Below the pieces are notes generated by a model that did not search any database, had not been told where the DNA came from, and was given only the letters and a program-made list of their open reading frames with translations. Shown one piece after another: positions 1 to 8,743 of a stretch of DNA of 64,000 nt. Source of the stretch: Gliomastix tumulicola (Eukaryota > Ascomycota > Sordariomycetes > Hypocreales > Bionectriaceae); assembly GCA_001599755.1 (NCBI GenBank), contig BCHX01000007.1, forward strand, positions 248,001 to 312,000. Reading direction: 5' to 3'. Position numbers and translations under genes: made by a program. Within the stretch, counting starts at the first letter, position 1. Each line of letters starts with the position of its first letter.

Positions 1-1096
1 CACGTCTCACTGGAGCACCTCAGCATCCCTCACGAGTTTACGGCTGAAAGCGCGGCCTCGCCTGAAGAACTGCTCCCCCTCTTTCACGATGAATCATTCG
101 GCGGCGCGAGCATAGGACAGGGACTCAAGGTGTCGATGCTGCCACACGCTCATTGCCTATCCCAGTCGGCCAAGATCATTGGCGCCATCAACACACTCAT
201 ACCGATCCGCTGCGAGTGGCTCACTGCGGCTGATGGAGAGACGTCACTGCCACTCACTTTCTGGAGGGATCGCAATCGCGCAGGCCCCGTTCGGGGGTTC
301 TACGGCGCCAACACGGACTGGGTCGGCATGTACAGATGCATCACCAAGCGCCTCTCACCGGTCAACGCCATCAGCCCTAGAACGACGGGGCTCGTCATTG
401 GCGCTGGAGGCATGGCCCGGGCGGCCGTCTACGCTATGATCCAGATGGGAGTTCGACACATCTTCGTGCACAACCGGACGGTCTCCAGGGCTTCTGATCT
501 TGCCGACTATTTCAACAACCTGCTCCTTGACAGGAACGGCAAAGGGCTCCCAATTCTGGCAACCATGACCTCCCCACGTCGGCGGTCGATATTCAGAGTC
601 CATGTGATCGAGACGATTGATCAGAGCTGGCCGGAGGGATTTGCACAGCCAACAGTCGTCATTTCTTGCATCCGCGCGAGGGGGTCGCAACAGCCACCGC
701 AGTTTACGATGCCGTCTCATTGGTTGAAGAGTCCCCATGGAGGTGTTGTGGTCGATGTAAGTACTGACAAAGGTCCACCCTTTAGAGGAAGCATTGACGG
801 CTGATGGGTAACTTGTATAGACGGGATACGAGCCACTGGTCAGTCCCCTCGTGGCTCAGATGCACCAACAGGCTCACCGAGGCTGGGTCACGGTCGACGG
901 CTTCCACATCTTGCCGGAGCAGTCCGCTGCACAGTTTGAGCTCTTCACGAGCCGAAAGGGGCCCAGGCTAAGGATGGCTGCCGCAATCCTACAGAGTTGG
1001 CAGAAGAAAGACCTGGATCCGGAGACGAGGAAGTTGATCGAGTCTCGGCTGGCAAATGTCTTATCCGAACTTGGGGTCGACGAAACGAGTATTTGA
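1..1096 (+). CDS. Shikimate-dehydrogenase-like C-terminal part of a quinate-repressor (QutR-type) protein, 5' partial
   Basis: The frame is open from base 1 to 756. A 64-nt intron (757-820, gtaagt...tatag, with a GCTGAT branch-like site) follows, and exon 2 ends at the stop at 1094-1096. The visible 344 residues form a shikimate/quinate dehydrogenase fold. They include an IGAINTL element, GANTDW, and a Rossmann loop GAGGMARAA, followed by a C-terminal helix region with GWVTVDGFHIL. In the family the substrate loop reads VTxPxK with a catalytic Lys. Here it reads KVSMLPHA, so that Lys appears to be missing. Fungal proteins of this type (QutR/Qa-1S, derived from the last domains of the AROM protein) are non-enzymatic repressors of quinate use, which fits the missing Lys. 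The N-terminal kinase-like and dehydroquinase-like parts would lie to the left of the window. A degenerate AROM copy is an alternative. Confidence 0.72.
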
Positions 1097-1281
1097 ACGT
1101 GGTAGAATGAACAGAACCTCTGGTGAGCTGTGATACGATTTGAATGGCGTTCAACGGTTAGCATCACCTTTTAGCATCAATGCAATCTGCTTTAGTCAAA
1201 TTCTACCAGGCGATACAATACTGTATTGTCGTCTTCATTTCGTCTTTATCTTAAACAAGTTTGGATACCGTCTGTTCTCGC

Positions 1282-1456
1282 TCATGTCGGGCACGCTCGG
1301 CGCGCCTCGTCTTCTGAGACCTTTGGATTCGGGTCTACGATGGCGACGAGCCGAGTCTGGTCGTTTTTGAGAATGGCTGCCGCATGAGCAGGGCCAATGA
1401 GGCCGAGTCCGATAACGGGCGATGCGGACTTGAGGCGGGCTTGCGGAGCCAGCCAT
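1282..1456 (-). pseudogene. Truncated, frameshifted Gfo/Idh/MocA-type oxidoreductase remnant
   Basis: Reading the minus strand from ATG at 1456, about 13 codons (MAGSASPPQVRIA) lead into a Rossmann motif that continues only after a one-base shift: VIGLGLIGPAHAAAIL, then LVAIVDPNPK. This is the typical N-terminus of NAD(P)-dependent Gfo/Idh/MocA dehydrogenases. The frame stops at 1282 after about 60 codons, and no catalytic or C-terminal domain follows in any frame. The extra base and the truncation both point to a dead fragment. A sequencing error could explain the shift but not the missing 300 or so residues. Confidence 0.6.
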
Positions 1457-1627
1457 CTTGATCCAGCCCGGATGAACATCAAAAGCTCCAGCTCATTTTT
1501 CGTTTACTGATCACCTCTCCCGCTGGATACCTCGACCCACTTTCAGCGGTCGGACTTGGCTCCGAGTCGGGGTCCTGGAACTCTGATATCGGTGCTGGCT
1601 TACAAATTCGTGAAGAAGGCAGCGCTG

Positions 1628-1633
1628 TATAAA
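1628..1633 (+). promoter_or_regulatory. TATA box candidate for the SDR gene
   Basis: TATAAA lies 97 bases before the ATG at 1730, a plausible distance for a fungal core promoter with a short leader. The assignment rests on motif and position only. Confidence 0.4.
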
Positions 1634-1729
1634 TGGCATGTATGAGGCGACTATAAACTCGACCATGAGTCTGAGACATCAAGAAAGATACAAACCGGGA
1701 AAGATCATTGCAAGTACAGTACATTCACC

Positions 1730-2788
1730 ATGGCCCGAACTGCCCTCGTTACTGCAGCCAACGGCTACATCGGCGCCGCCGTCTCTCGAGCCTTTGTCCG
1801 GGCTGGCTACCGCGTCTACGGCCTCATCCGCCGTGCCTCATCTGCGCCTCCTCTCGCCCAGGCCGAGGTCATCCCCATCATCGGCACCCTCGATGACCTC
1901 AGCTTCCTCGACTCCGTCCCGCTGACCACCGTGGACGTCATCGTCAACTGCCTCGAGGCGTTCCCAAATTACGAGGAGCTCTCCGCCAAGGTCATGACCC
2001 TGATTACAACACTCGCAAAGACCAGCAACGCGAATGGCGTAAAGCCACTGGTGCTCTGGTCCTCAGGCTCCAAGGACTACGGCATGTCGCCCCTTCACGG
2101 AGACCCAGAGCTCGTGCCTCACACGGAGGAGTCTCCCTTACGTCCACCAATGGAGGCCGTCCGCTCCAGGTTCGAGACGGCACTGCGTATTTTCGACGAG
2201 AAGTACCATCAGAACCTCTTCGACGGCGCGGTCCTCCGTCCGACGAACGTCTACGGCTACTCAAGCAGCTACTACGCCGGCATGCTCGAGTACGCGGAGG
2301 AATGCAAGGCCAAGGGGAAGGATGTGCTGACACTAGTCGCCGACCCGAAGACGCCCCTGCATGCCCTGCACGTGGACGACTGCGCAGATGCGTACGTGGC
2401 GCTCGCCGAGCATCATGATCGTGCCGCGGTGGCAGGCCAGGCCTTTAACATCGCCAGCCATCGCTACGAGACGACCCTTGAAGTCGGACAGGCGCTGGCC
2501 AAAGAGTACGGGTACTCGGGAGGCGTTCGGTTTATCAGTGGCACGGAGGAAGAAGTCGCCGCGGAGGGTGACGAAGCGGGCACCGTGGACATCCTCTTCA
2601 AGTTCCCGCAGTGGGTGGGCAGCGACAAGCTCCGGACGCTGACGGGCTGGCACGACAAGAGGATGCTGTGGAGCGAGAACCTGACGGCGTACCGGCTGGC
2701 GTACGAGGCCGAGAGGGCCAATGGGCATGAGAATATCGAGCTGTCGCTGACGCGACTGGGTGCTCTCAGGTCGGCTGTGAAAAAGTAG
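1730..2788 (+). CDS. Atypical extended short-chain dehydrogenase (NAD-dependent epimerase/dehydratase family)
   Basis: This intronless gene encodes 352 aa, with the ATG in a good fungal context (tcaccatgg). The N-terminus is a nucleotide-binding Rossmann segment, LVTAANGYIGAAVSRAF, where the usual TGxxGxxG is changed to AANGYIG. It is followed by the Asp-containing strand VDVIVNCLEAF, an SSGSKDYG strand, and LRPTNVYGYSSSYY with ALHVDDCADAYVAL, both typical of extended SDRs. The YxxxK catalytic pair is not evident: the stretch where it should lie reads PPMEAVRSRFE. The protein may therefore bind NAD(P) without classic SDR chemistry, or belong to the atypical SDR group. It is probably cytosolic, with no signal peptide. 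The substrate is unknown. It neighbours a dead oxidoreductase fragment and shows no clear link to the peptide synthetase. Confidence 0.8.
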   Translation: MARTALVTAANGYIGAAVSRAFVRAGYRVYGLIRRASSAPPLAQAEVIPIIGTLDDLSFLDSVPLTTVDVIVNCLEAFPNYEELSAKVMTLITTLAKTSNANGVKPLVLWSSGSKDYGMSPLHGDPELVPHTEESPLRPPMEAVRSRFETALRIFDEKYHQNLFDGAVLRPTNVYGYSSSYYAGMLEYAEECKAKGKDVLTLVADPKTPLHALHVDDCADAYVALAEHHDRAAVAGQAFNIASHRYETTLEVGQALAKEYGYSGGVRFISGTEEEVAAEGDEAGTVDILFKFPQWVGSDKLRTLTGWHDKRMLWSENLTAYRLAYEAERANGHENIELSLTRLGALRSAVKK

Positions 2789-3788
2789 GGATAAGACGCA
2801 CGCTGGCATTTCTACATGTTGAGATCCGGAGGGAAGGGGACAACTAAATTTAGCAAACATGGAGAGAGCAGCTTGGGGTCCGAAGATCATGGGGATGGGA
2901 CTTTGTATTGTCATACGACGGACGGGACGGGAGTCCGTCTGAGGTGATGCAAACAGGTAGCCAGGCAACGTGTACCTCGTACTGTTCACGTCCGTCACTC
3001 CTGCAACAATGCAAGTCTTCATTGCATTCATTACGCGTCATCAGCACCGCCGTGCTATAACTCTCGATGTGAGCTATAAGCCCACAAGTGGAAGGGTCCG
3101 GGTCTTCAGTAAGTGAGCGTCAGCACTGCCAGCGCAGCACTACCACCAACGGCGTCCAGTAGTAAGTAGCAGCAGCAGCAGCAGCAAACCACCAGTAGCA
3201 TCACAAGCCTGGGAAACGTTACTCTTGATCCCACCCGCGCCCCCGGAAGGTTTGACTTCCGACTCGCTCGCCCAATCGCAATCGCCAGAAATCTGATGAG
3301 ATGCGGCTTACGACATCATGACCCCGGGATATGCCCAAAGTCAGAAGAGCAAAAGAAATGTCCCGACTGGGAGACACCAACAAGCTATGTGCACTACCGG
3401 GAAGTTCCCCATTCAAGTCATCAGACGGACTCAAACATGTTTCTATTTGGGCTGACGGGATGACGCTGATCCGGGCTGCGGCTGGGCTGGGATCCAACAA
3501 CGTGGTCCGGGGGTTACATTGAGGCTGTGCTGACGCTGGCCACTGCCAAGCTGGGCAAAGCACCGTCCCAGCGCACCAACGGACTCTAATAATAATTTTA
3601 GCACCATCCACTGGGGAGAGGCTACGCACTAAATCCTGACTGACAAGCTACAGCCCACTGTACCAACGGGACGGATGGTGAGACTGCCGCACGGCAGTGT
3701 TTGGTGAGATGACCAAGATGCCGTTGACATGTTGGATATTTTAGACTTTTGTATCGTGAGCGAGGGATTGTAGGCGAGGGGATGAAAG
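2789..3788 (+). other. Intergenic region without a recognisable gene
   Basis: Only short open frames without recognisable motifs occur on both strands. A (CAG)n run lies near 3168-3185. Nothing else is seen apart from the likely 3' UTR of the SDR gene and the promoter of the cupredoxin gene. Confidence 0.5.
3168..3185 (+). repeat. (AGC)6 trinucleotide microsatellite
   Basis: Six consecutive AGC units in non-coding DNA between the SDR and cupredoxin genes. Confidence 0.8.
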
Positions 3789-3796
3789 TATAAAGA
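3789..3796 (+). promoter_or_regulatory. TATA-like element before the cupredoxin gene
   Basis: GTATAAAG lies about 215 bases before the ATG at 4011. If used, it gives a long 5' UTR that contains the CAT/CAG repeat. Confidence 0.35.
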
Positions 3797-3827
3797 CAGA
3801 TGGTGCTCGCCGGTTGTGATGTTTTGT

Positions 3828-3890
3828 TTCATCATCATCATCATCAGCATCATCACCAGCATCATCACCAGCATCATCACCAGCATCAGC
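3828..3890 (+). repeat. CAT/CAGCATCATCAC microsatellite in a 5' leader
   Basis: An imperfect tandem array of CAT triplets and 12-base CAGCATCATCAC units lies in the probable 5' UTR of the cupredoxin gene. One frame through it stays open into the gene and encodes a low-complexity Ile/Ser/Thr stretch, but nothing suggests it is translated. Confidence 0.75.
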
Positions 3891-4010
3891 ACTACTAAAG
3901 CCAGCACTTCCACGCCTCAACCAACTCAACAATCTTCAAGGCACATCAGTCTACTCGACATCCTATTTCCATCACTCTTCTACACAACCAACACCTCAAA
4001 CACCGTCACC

Positions 4011-4559
4011 ATGTTCACCAAGACCGCCATCTCCGCCCTCCTCCTCCTCGCCGCCGGCTCCTCGGCCGCTCCCACAGCCACTCCCCGCGACCAGCCCTCG
4101 GCGACGGTCCCCCTCACCGGCGTCACGCACTCCGTCTCGGCCGGCCTCGGCGGCCTCCGCTTCGACCCGGACAACGTCGTGGCCCAGGTCGGCGACATCG
4201 TGCAGTTCGAGTTCCTGCCCCTCAACCACTCCGTCGCCCAGTCCGACTTCGCCAACCCGTGCGAGCCCCTCGCCGACGGCACCGGCTTCTTCGCCGGCTT
4301 CAACTTCCCCGTGCAGCAGGGCAAGGCGGCCGACGTCTTCCAGATCGTCGTCGAGGACGACTCCAAGCCCATCTGGTACTACTGCCCGCAGACCGTCGGC
4401 AACCACTGCCAGAACGGCATGGTCGGCGTCATCAACCAGAACTTTGACAACCCGGACTTCAGCCTGGCCAAGCACCGCGAGCTGGCTGCGCAGACGGATG
4501 TCTCTATTGTGCCTGCTGTCCAGCAGGGCGGTGTCGTCGAGCCCAACCCCAACCCGTAA
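4011..4559 (+). CDS. Secreted cupredoxin (extracellular Ser-rich/phytocyanin-like protein)
   Basis: This intronless gene encodes 182 aa. A signal peptide (MFTKTAISALLLLAAGSSA, with cleavage near residue 18) precedes a single cupredoxin domain of about 130 residues. The copper-ligand pattern is visible: a His in LNHSVAQSDF, then a Cys and His in WYYCPQTVGNHCQ, followed by GMVGVIN. Proteins of this type are abundant secreted or GPI-anchored fungal proteins thought to bind copper at the cell surface. Their redox partners are mostly unknown. No Ser-rich tail or GPI signal follows; the C-terminus is short and Pro/Asn-rich. The start was chosen at 4011 (gtcaccatgttc) because the signal peptide begins there. 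Upstream in-frame ATGs only add repeat-encoded sequence. Confidence 0.85.
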   Translation: MFTKTAISALLLLAAGSSAAPTATPRDQPSATVPLTGVTHSVSAGLGGLRFDPDNVVAQVGDIVQFEFLPLNHSVAQSDFANPCEPLADGTGFFAGFNFPVQQGKAADVFQIVVEDDSKPIWYYCPQTVGNHCQNGMVGVINQNFDNPDFSLAKHRELAAQTDVSIVPAVQQGGVVEPNPNP

Positions 4560-6430
4560 ATGGGGATCATCATTGACCGGCTCCTGATTTGATTTGATCA
4601 CGAGCTTTTTCCCTTTCATGTCGACTTGGATTCGGATGGGCGTTATTCGTGGTGATTTGGAGCATTTTTGCTGGATTTTGGACGGAATGGAATTGGGTCA
4701 GATTGGGAGAGGCGATATTAGACAAGATTTTGGACATGGCATGGAGTTTGACTGGGATATTGGATACATTCTCTTCGGACAAGCTTATTATTTTTTCCCC
4801 CGACATACTTCCATTCCTTGATTATTACAAAGACATTTTCGTTATCCTCATTTCATGGTTCTGTGCAAAATGGCAAATTGCCTGAATGGTGATGCTGCAA
4901 GTATAGGGTAGCTCATCACGCAATCGGAGGGAGACGCCGTGGTGAAGTTTTGCAGCGTGCTGCCTGCACTGGATGGACAGACCGCGCTGGAGATCATTGC
5001 CTGAAGGATCAAGTGCTCCCAGCCATTGTGGAACGCTACGTCGACAGTCTTGACCTGCATCTTGAAGCTACGAACGCAGTGACACGCGAGATGTGCGATG
5101 GACACGCCTCGGCTTGCTCCGAACGCGATGAACGGACCCCAGCTTAAATTGTCACTGCGACGCTAAGCGAGCTGCTCTTGACCGTGATGAGAAGGAGGAT
5201 GGAGGGAAGGGAAGTAGTGCTACGATACGGTGCGATACGGAGCGTCACAAAGCCGAGTCATGGAAACCAGCGGCATTGGCAGCCACAGCGTCCTCCAATT
5301 TCCAAGTCTCAACTCCCCAAGTCCCCAAGTCCCAATCAGCAGCAGGTCCCAGCCGCTGACGACCTCGATTGTCACTCAGTGCGGGTCGGCACATCGGGAA
5401 TACAACGACGTGAGTGGCGGTCTTTAGGGCGCCTCCTTGGTCAGATAAGGAGTGAGGGGGGGCCTTCTAGAAGTTGTTCTACCGACGTGCCGCCTGGCAG
5501 TGATGGAAACGAAACTATTGGAACAAGACCAGGAAAAAACAAAATGTCCTTGCATGAGGAGGGCGACGCAAGGGGAAAAGAGGGGGCACCGAGGGGGACT
5601 TTTGAGATATCCCTCCTATCGTGTGCTTCTCCCGTCGCCCCCCAACAGCCGGATGGATAAACTGCCCATCAATTAGCCAATGGCCAGCGGGAAATACAGG
5701 CTGATGCATCATTACGGGCCTTCCTTGGACGAGCGGCATCCGAGCCCTGAGGACGGTGGCGTTCGGACTTGTGCTCAGGCGTGCGAGCTAGAAAATAAGC
5801 TTGACAAACACTTTCTTTTATCTCTATCCTTGGCTTTTAATTAGGCCCAGCCTACGAGGGCTTGGCTCCTTCCGTATTGAGGACAAGCATCAATGCCATT
5901 GGGTGCAAAACGCGGGGACTATCAGCGAGCGCGGCGTTCCTTTACTCTTCCATGGCACTTCGCGCTGTACTGCCGACGGCCTCTCGTTTGGAGCCGGAGA
6001 GCTGACGGGCGTGATCGAGCGCTGCCTGTTCTACCGAGGACAGGCCCTTGTGTTCCCTGATCGCGACGGGGTTTGTTGTTTTGTTTATTAGCGCTCGCCC
6101 CCGGTCTCTCTCTGAGGGAATATGGCGGGCAGCCAGCTCCTCCCGATCCATCCATTGACCAGCCATGCACGCCCGCCTTCTCGAAGCCAAAAAGGTGCCT
6201 CTGGCCAAGACGCACATCACTTGCCTATCTCGGGCTGCCTCCCAGCAACCGTGCAGCTTGGCCGCGTTCGCGCAGGGATCAAAGGACCCAACCAGTTGGT
6301 GAGCCGCCGATGGATCGCACTGGAGAGCTGCCTGGCTTGTGACTGGTGGACTGGTGGTCTGTAGGACAGGCAGGCGAATTGCAGCAGCAGCTGGTGCCCC
6401 GTCGGACCGTCGTCGAGCTGCCCTCCGTGG
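4560..6430 (+). other. Gene-free stretch of about 1.9 kb
   Basis: No frame on either strand shows a recognisable domain. The first part is probably the 3' UTR of the cupredoxin gene. A small run of CCCCAAGT repeats is visible near 5313-5332. Otherwise nothing is seen. Confidence 0.5.
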
Positions 6431-6530
6431 ATAAATATCTGCGCCTCCTCCTACCCTCCTCAAGCTGCGCGCCCTCCTCTCCGTCCCTCTTCTTCACCTT
6501 CACTCTCTCATCCGTCTGTCCATCTCGCGT
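6431..6530 (+). promoter_or_regulatory. TATA-like site plus CT-rich leader
   Basis: ATAAATA at 6431-6437 is followed by a strongly pyrimidine-rich tract (about 6442-6530) and then the ATG at 6592. CT-rich leaders are typical of well expressed filamentous-fungal genes. Confidence 0.4.
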
Positions 6531-6591
6531 TGAGAAGAAGAAGAAGAGCTCTGTCCAGTCCCAATTGAGCGCCAGCGGTAACACAGCAACC

Positions 6592-8543
6592 ATGCGCTTC
6601 TCCTCCGTCACCGGCGCTGCCATTGCGGCCGTCCTGCCCTCCCTGGGAGCGGCGAAGGAGCTGCCCAAGGACGAGGCTCGCGCTGCGGCCTTCTACGACA
6701 ACGGCATGATCCACGAGACGCTCATGAGGCACAAGCTCGGTGGGTGCCCCCCCTCTTGAAGTGTCGCTGCAGCAGAGAATGAATACTGACAGTGTAGCAC
6801 AGAGACCTGGAAGGCCGAGGAGGCCGCCGGTCTCATGGACTCGACCAAGTGGCCCCGTCTCAACTACACCAAGTGTGTTGACGGCATCGCTGCTGCCGTC
6901 CCTGGCGACCCTCTCCTGACCTTCAGGTGCAAGAACGTGAGTCTTCTGGCCTCTTGACGCCGTCGATGGGGAGCGGCTGCTGACTGACTGACTGGGCCAG
7001 ATTGACCTGTACGACTTCATCAACCACGCTACGCTCGGCGCGCCCAACACCGACTACCGTGGCAAGTCTGGCTCCTCGTCCTGGGGCTGGGTCGACCCCG
7101 AGTCGGGCCGTGAGTTCATCGCCAGCGGCGTCTTCGATGGTGTCACCTTCATCGAGGTCCTGCCCGAGGGTCGCATGCTGCACGTCGGCTTCCTGTACGT
7201 TGTGTCCCTGGAGATCGCACTTGTTTCTGTTCCTCGCTGACAGTCCATCGCAGCCCCAAGTGGGCGCCTCTCGCCGACCGCGCCTACTGGACCGAGATCC
7301 GCTCCTACAAGCACTACATGGTCATCGGCTCCGAGCTCGAGGGCAACGGCATCCAGATCTTCGACATGACGAAGCTGCTCGACCTCACCGCCGAGGAGAT
7401 GCCCAAGAAGTTCACCAACGAGGACGACCTGACGGGCCACTGGGACGAGCTCCTGCCCATCGGCAGCACGCACAACGTCGTCGTCAACGAGGAGATGAAC
7501 TACGGCGTCGCCGTCGGCGCCCGGCCCCGCGACCAGGGCTGCTTCGGCGGCCTGCACTTCTTCTCGCTCGACGACCCGTCCAACCCGGAGACGCTGGGCT
7601 GCAACGGCGAGGACGGCTACGTCCACGACGCGCAGTGCCTCATCTACCGCGGGCCCCACGAGAAGTACCAGGGCAAGGACATCTGCTACGGCTACAACGA
7701 GGACACGCTCACCATCTACGACGTGACCAACAAGGCCAACTCGACCATCATCAGCCGCACGTCCTACACCGGCGCCGCCTACACCCACCAGGGCTGGCTC
7801 AACGACCCCAACTGGCAGGAGTTCCTCTTCATGGACGACGAGTACGACGAGTACGACGTCACCGAGCCTGCTCTCGACGGCTACCCCGTCACGTAAGTGG
7901 CCTGGATTCATCACTAACGAAACAAGAGACATATATGACTGACTGACTGACCATCTGCAGCTACATCTGGGACATCCGTGACCTCGAGCACCCCAAGCAG
8001 ACCGGCCTCTACAAGGGCACCGTCCGCAGCATCGACCACAACCAGTACATCAACGGCGACTACATGTACCAGTCCAACTACGGCGCCGGCATGCGCGTCT
8101 ACGACATCTCGTCCGTGCCCTCGGACCCGACCGGCAACGGCGTCTGCGAGGTCGCCTTCTTCGACATCTACCCGGAGGACGACCTGATCCCCGGCGGCGG
8201 CACCCTCGAGTTCGTCGGCTCCTGGTCCTCGTACGCCATGCTCCCCTCGGGCTTCATCTTCATCAACACCATCGAGCGCGGCGGCTACCTCGTCAAGCTG
8301 ACCAAGCACGACAAGTGCAAGCCCAAGACCTGCAACGCCGACAACTGCCTGCGCGCCCTCCGCGCCACGTCCGTCCCGGGCCGGCTCGAGGAGAGCCAGG
8401 AGTTCTGCGGCGACTTCCTCGACGGCTGGTCGGCGGACGTGGCCGCCGTGCCCAGCTATGCGCGCAAGGCCTGCCCGACCAACGTCATCTCGCGCGTCAG
8501 CTCGGCCTGCTCTTGCCTGCCCACTGCCACTCCTACTGCTTAG
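6592..8543 (+). CDS. Secreted LVIVD-repeat/regulatory-P-domain-type protein
   Basis: Five exons were placed by matching splice signals to frame: 6592-6739, 6803-6936, 7001-7194, 7254-7892 and 7961-8543, giving 565 aa. The protein starts with a signal peptide (MRFSSVTGAAIAAVLPSLGAAK). Repeated beta-blade-like segments follow, such as GVFDGVTFIEVLPEG, MVIGSELEGNGIQIFDM, GLHFFSLDDPSNP, DTLTIYDVTNKAN and YIWDIRDLEHPKQTGLYKG. They resemble LVIVD repeats of secreted choice-of-anchor-B-like proteins, which fungal annotations often name regulatory P domain-containing. The C-terminal region is Cys-rich (KCKPKTCNADNC, then CSCLP), suggesting disulfides. The protein is probably extracellular. Its function is not established. 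Introns 2 and 4 both carry runs of CTGAC units near their 3' ends. Confidence 0.8.
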
Positions 8544-8743
8544 AGTGGAGGCGTCTGGGCGTGGGATGGGATATGAGAAATATGTAGATTACACGATGCT
8601 AGGGATTAATGTAATAAACATCACGAGCACCGTATGCTTGCCAAAAGAGAACATCTCTGTTGTATCTGTCTATCTTCGTGACATATCTATCTTCGTGAGA
8701 CCATGCATTGAAGCCGTCTATCTAGTAGTATTCTGGACGTCGA

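Noticed and set aside
3828..3890. Regular repeat with possible CRISPR-like spacing.
   Set aside because: It is a simple microsatellite without unique spacers, in a eukaryotic genome.
3816..4010. In-frame N-terminal extension of the cupredoxin through the CAT/CAG repeat.
   Set aside because: It would bury the clear signal peptide 65 residues inside the protein. The repeat is better read as 5' UTR.
4560..6430. Several 70-170-codon frames on both strands.
   Set aside because: They overlap each other, lack motifs and splice logic, and have compositions expected of chance frames in GC-rich DNA.
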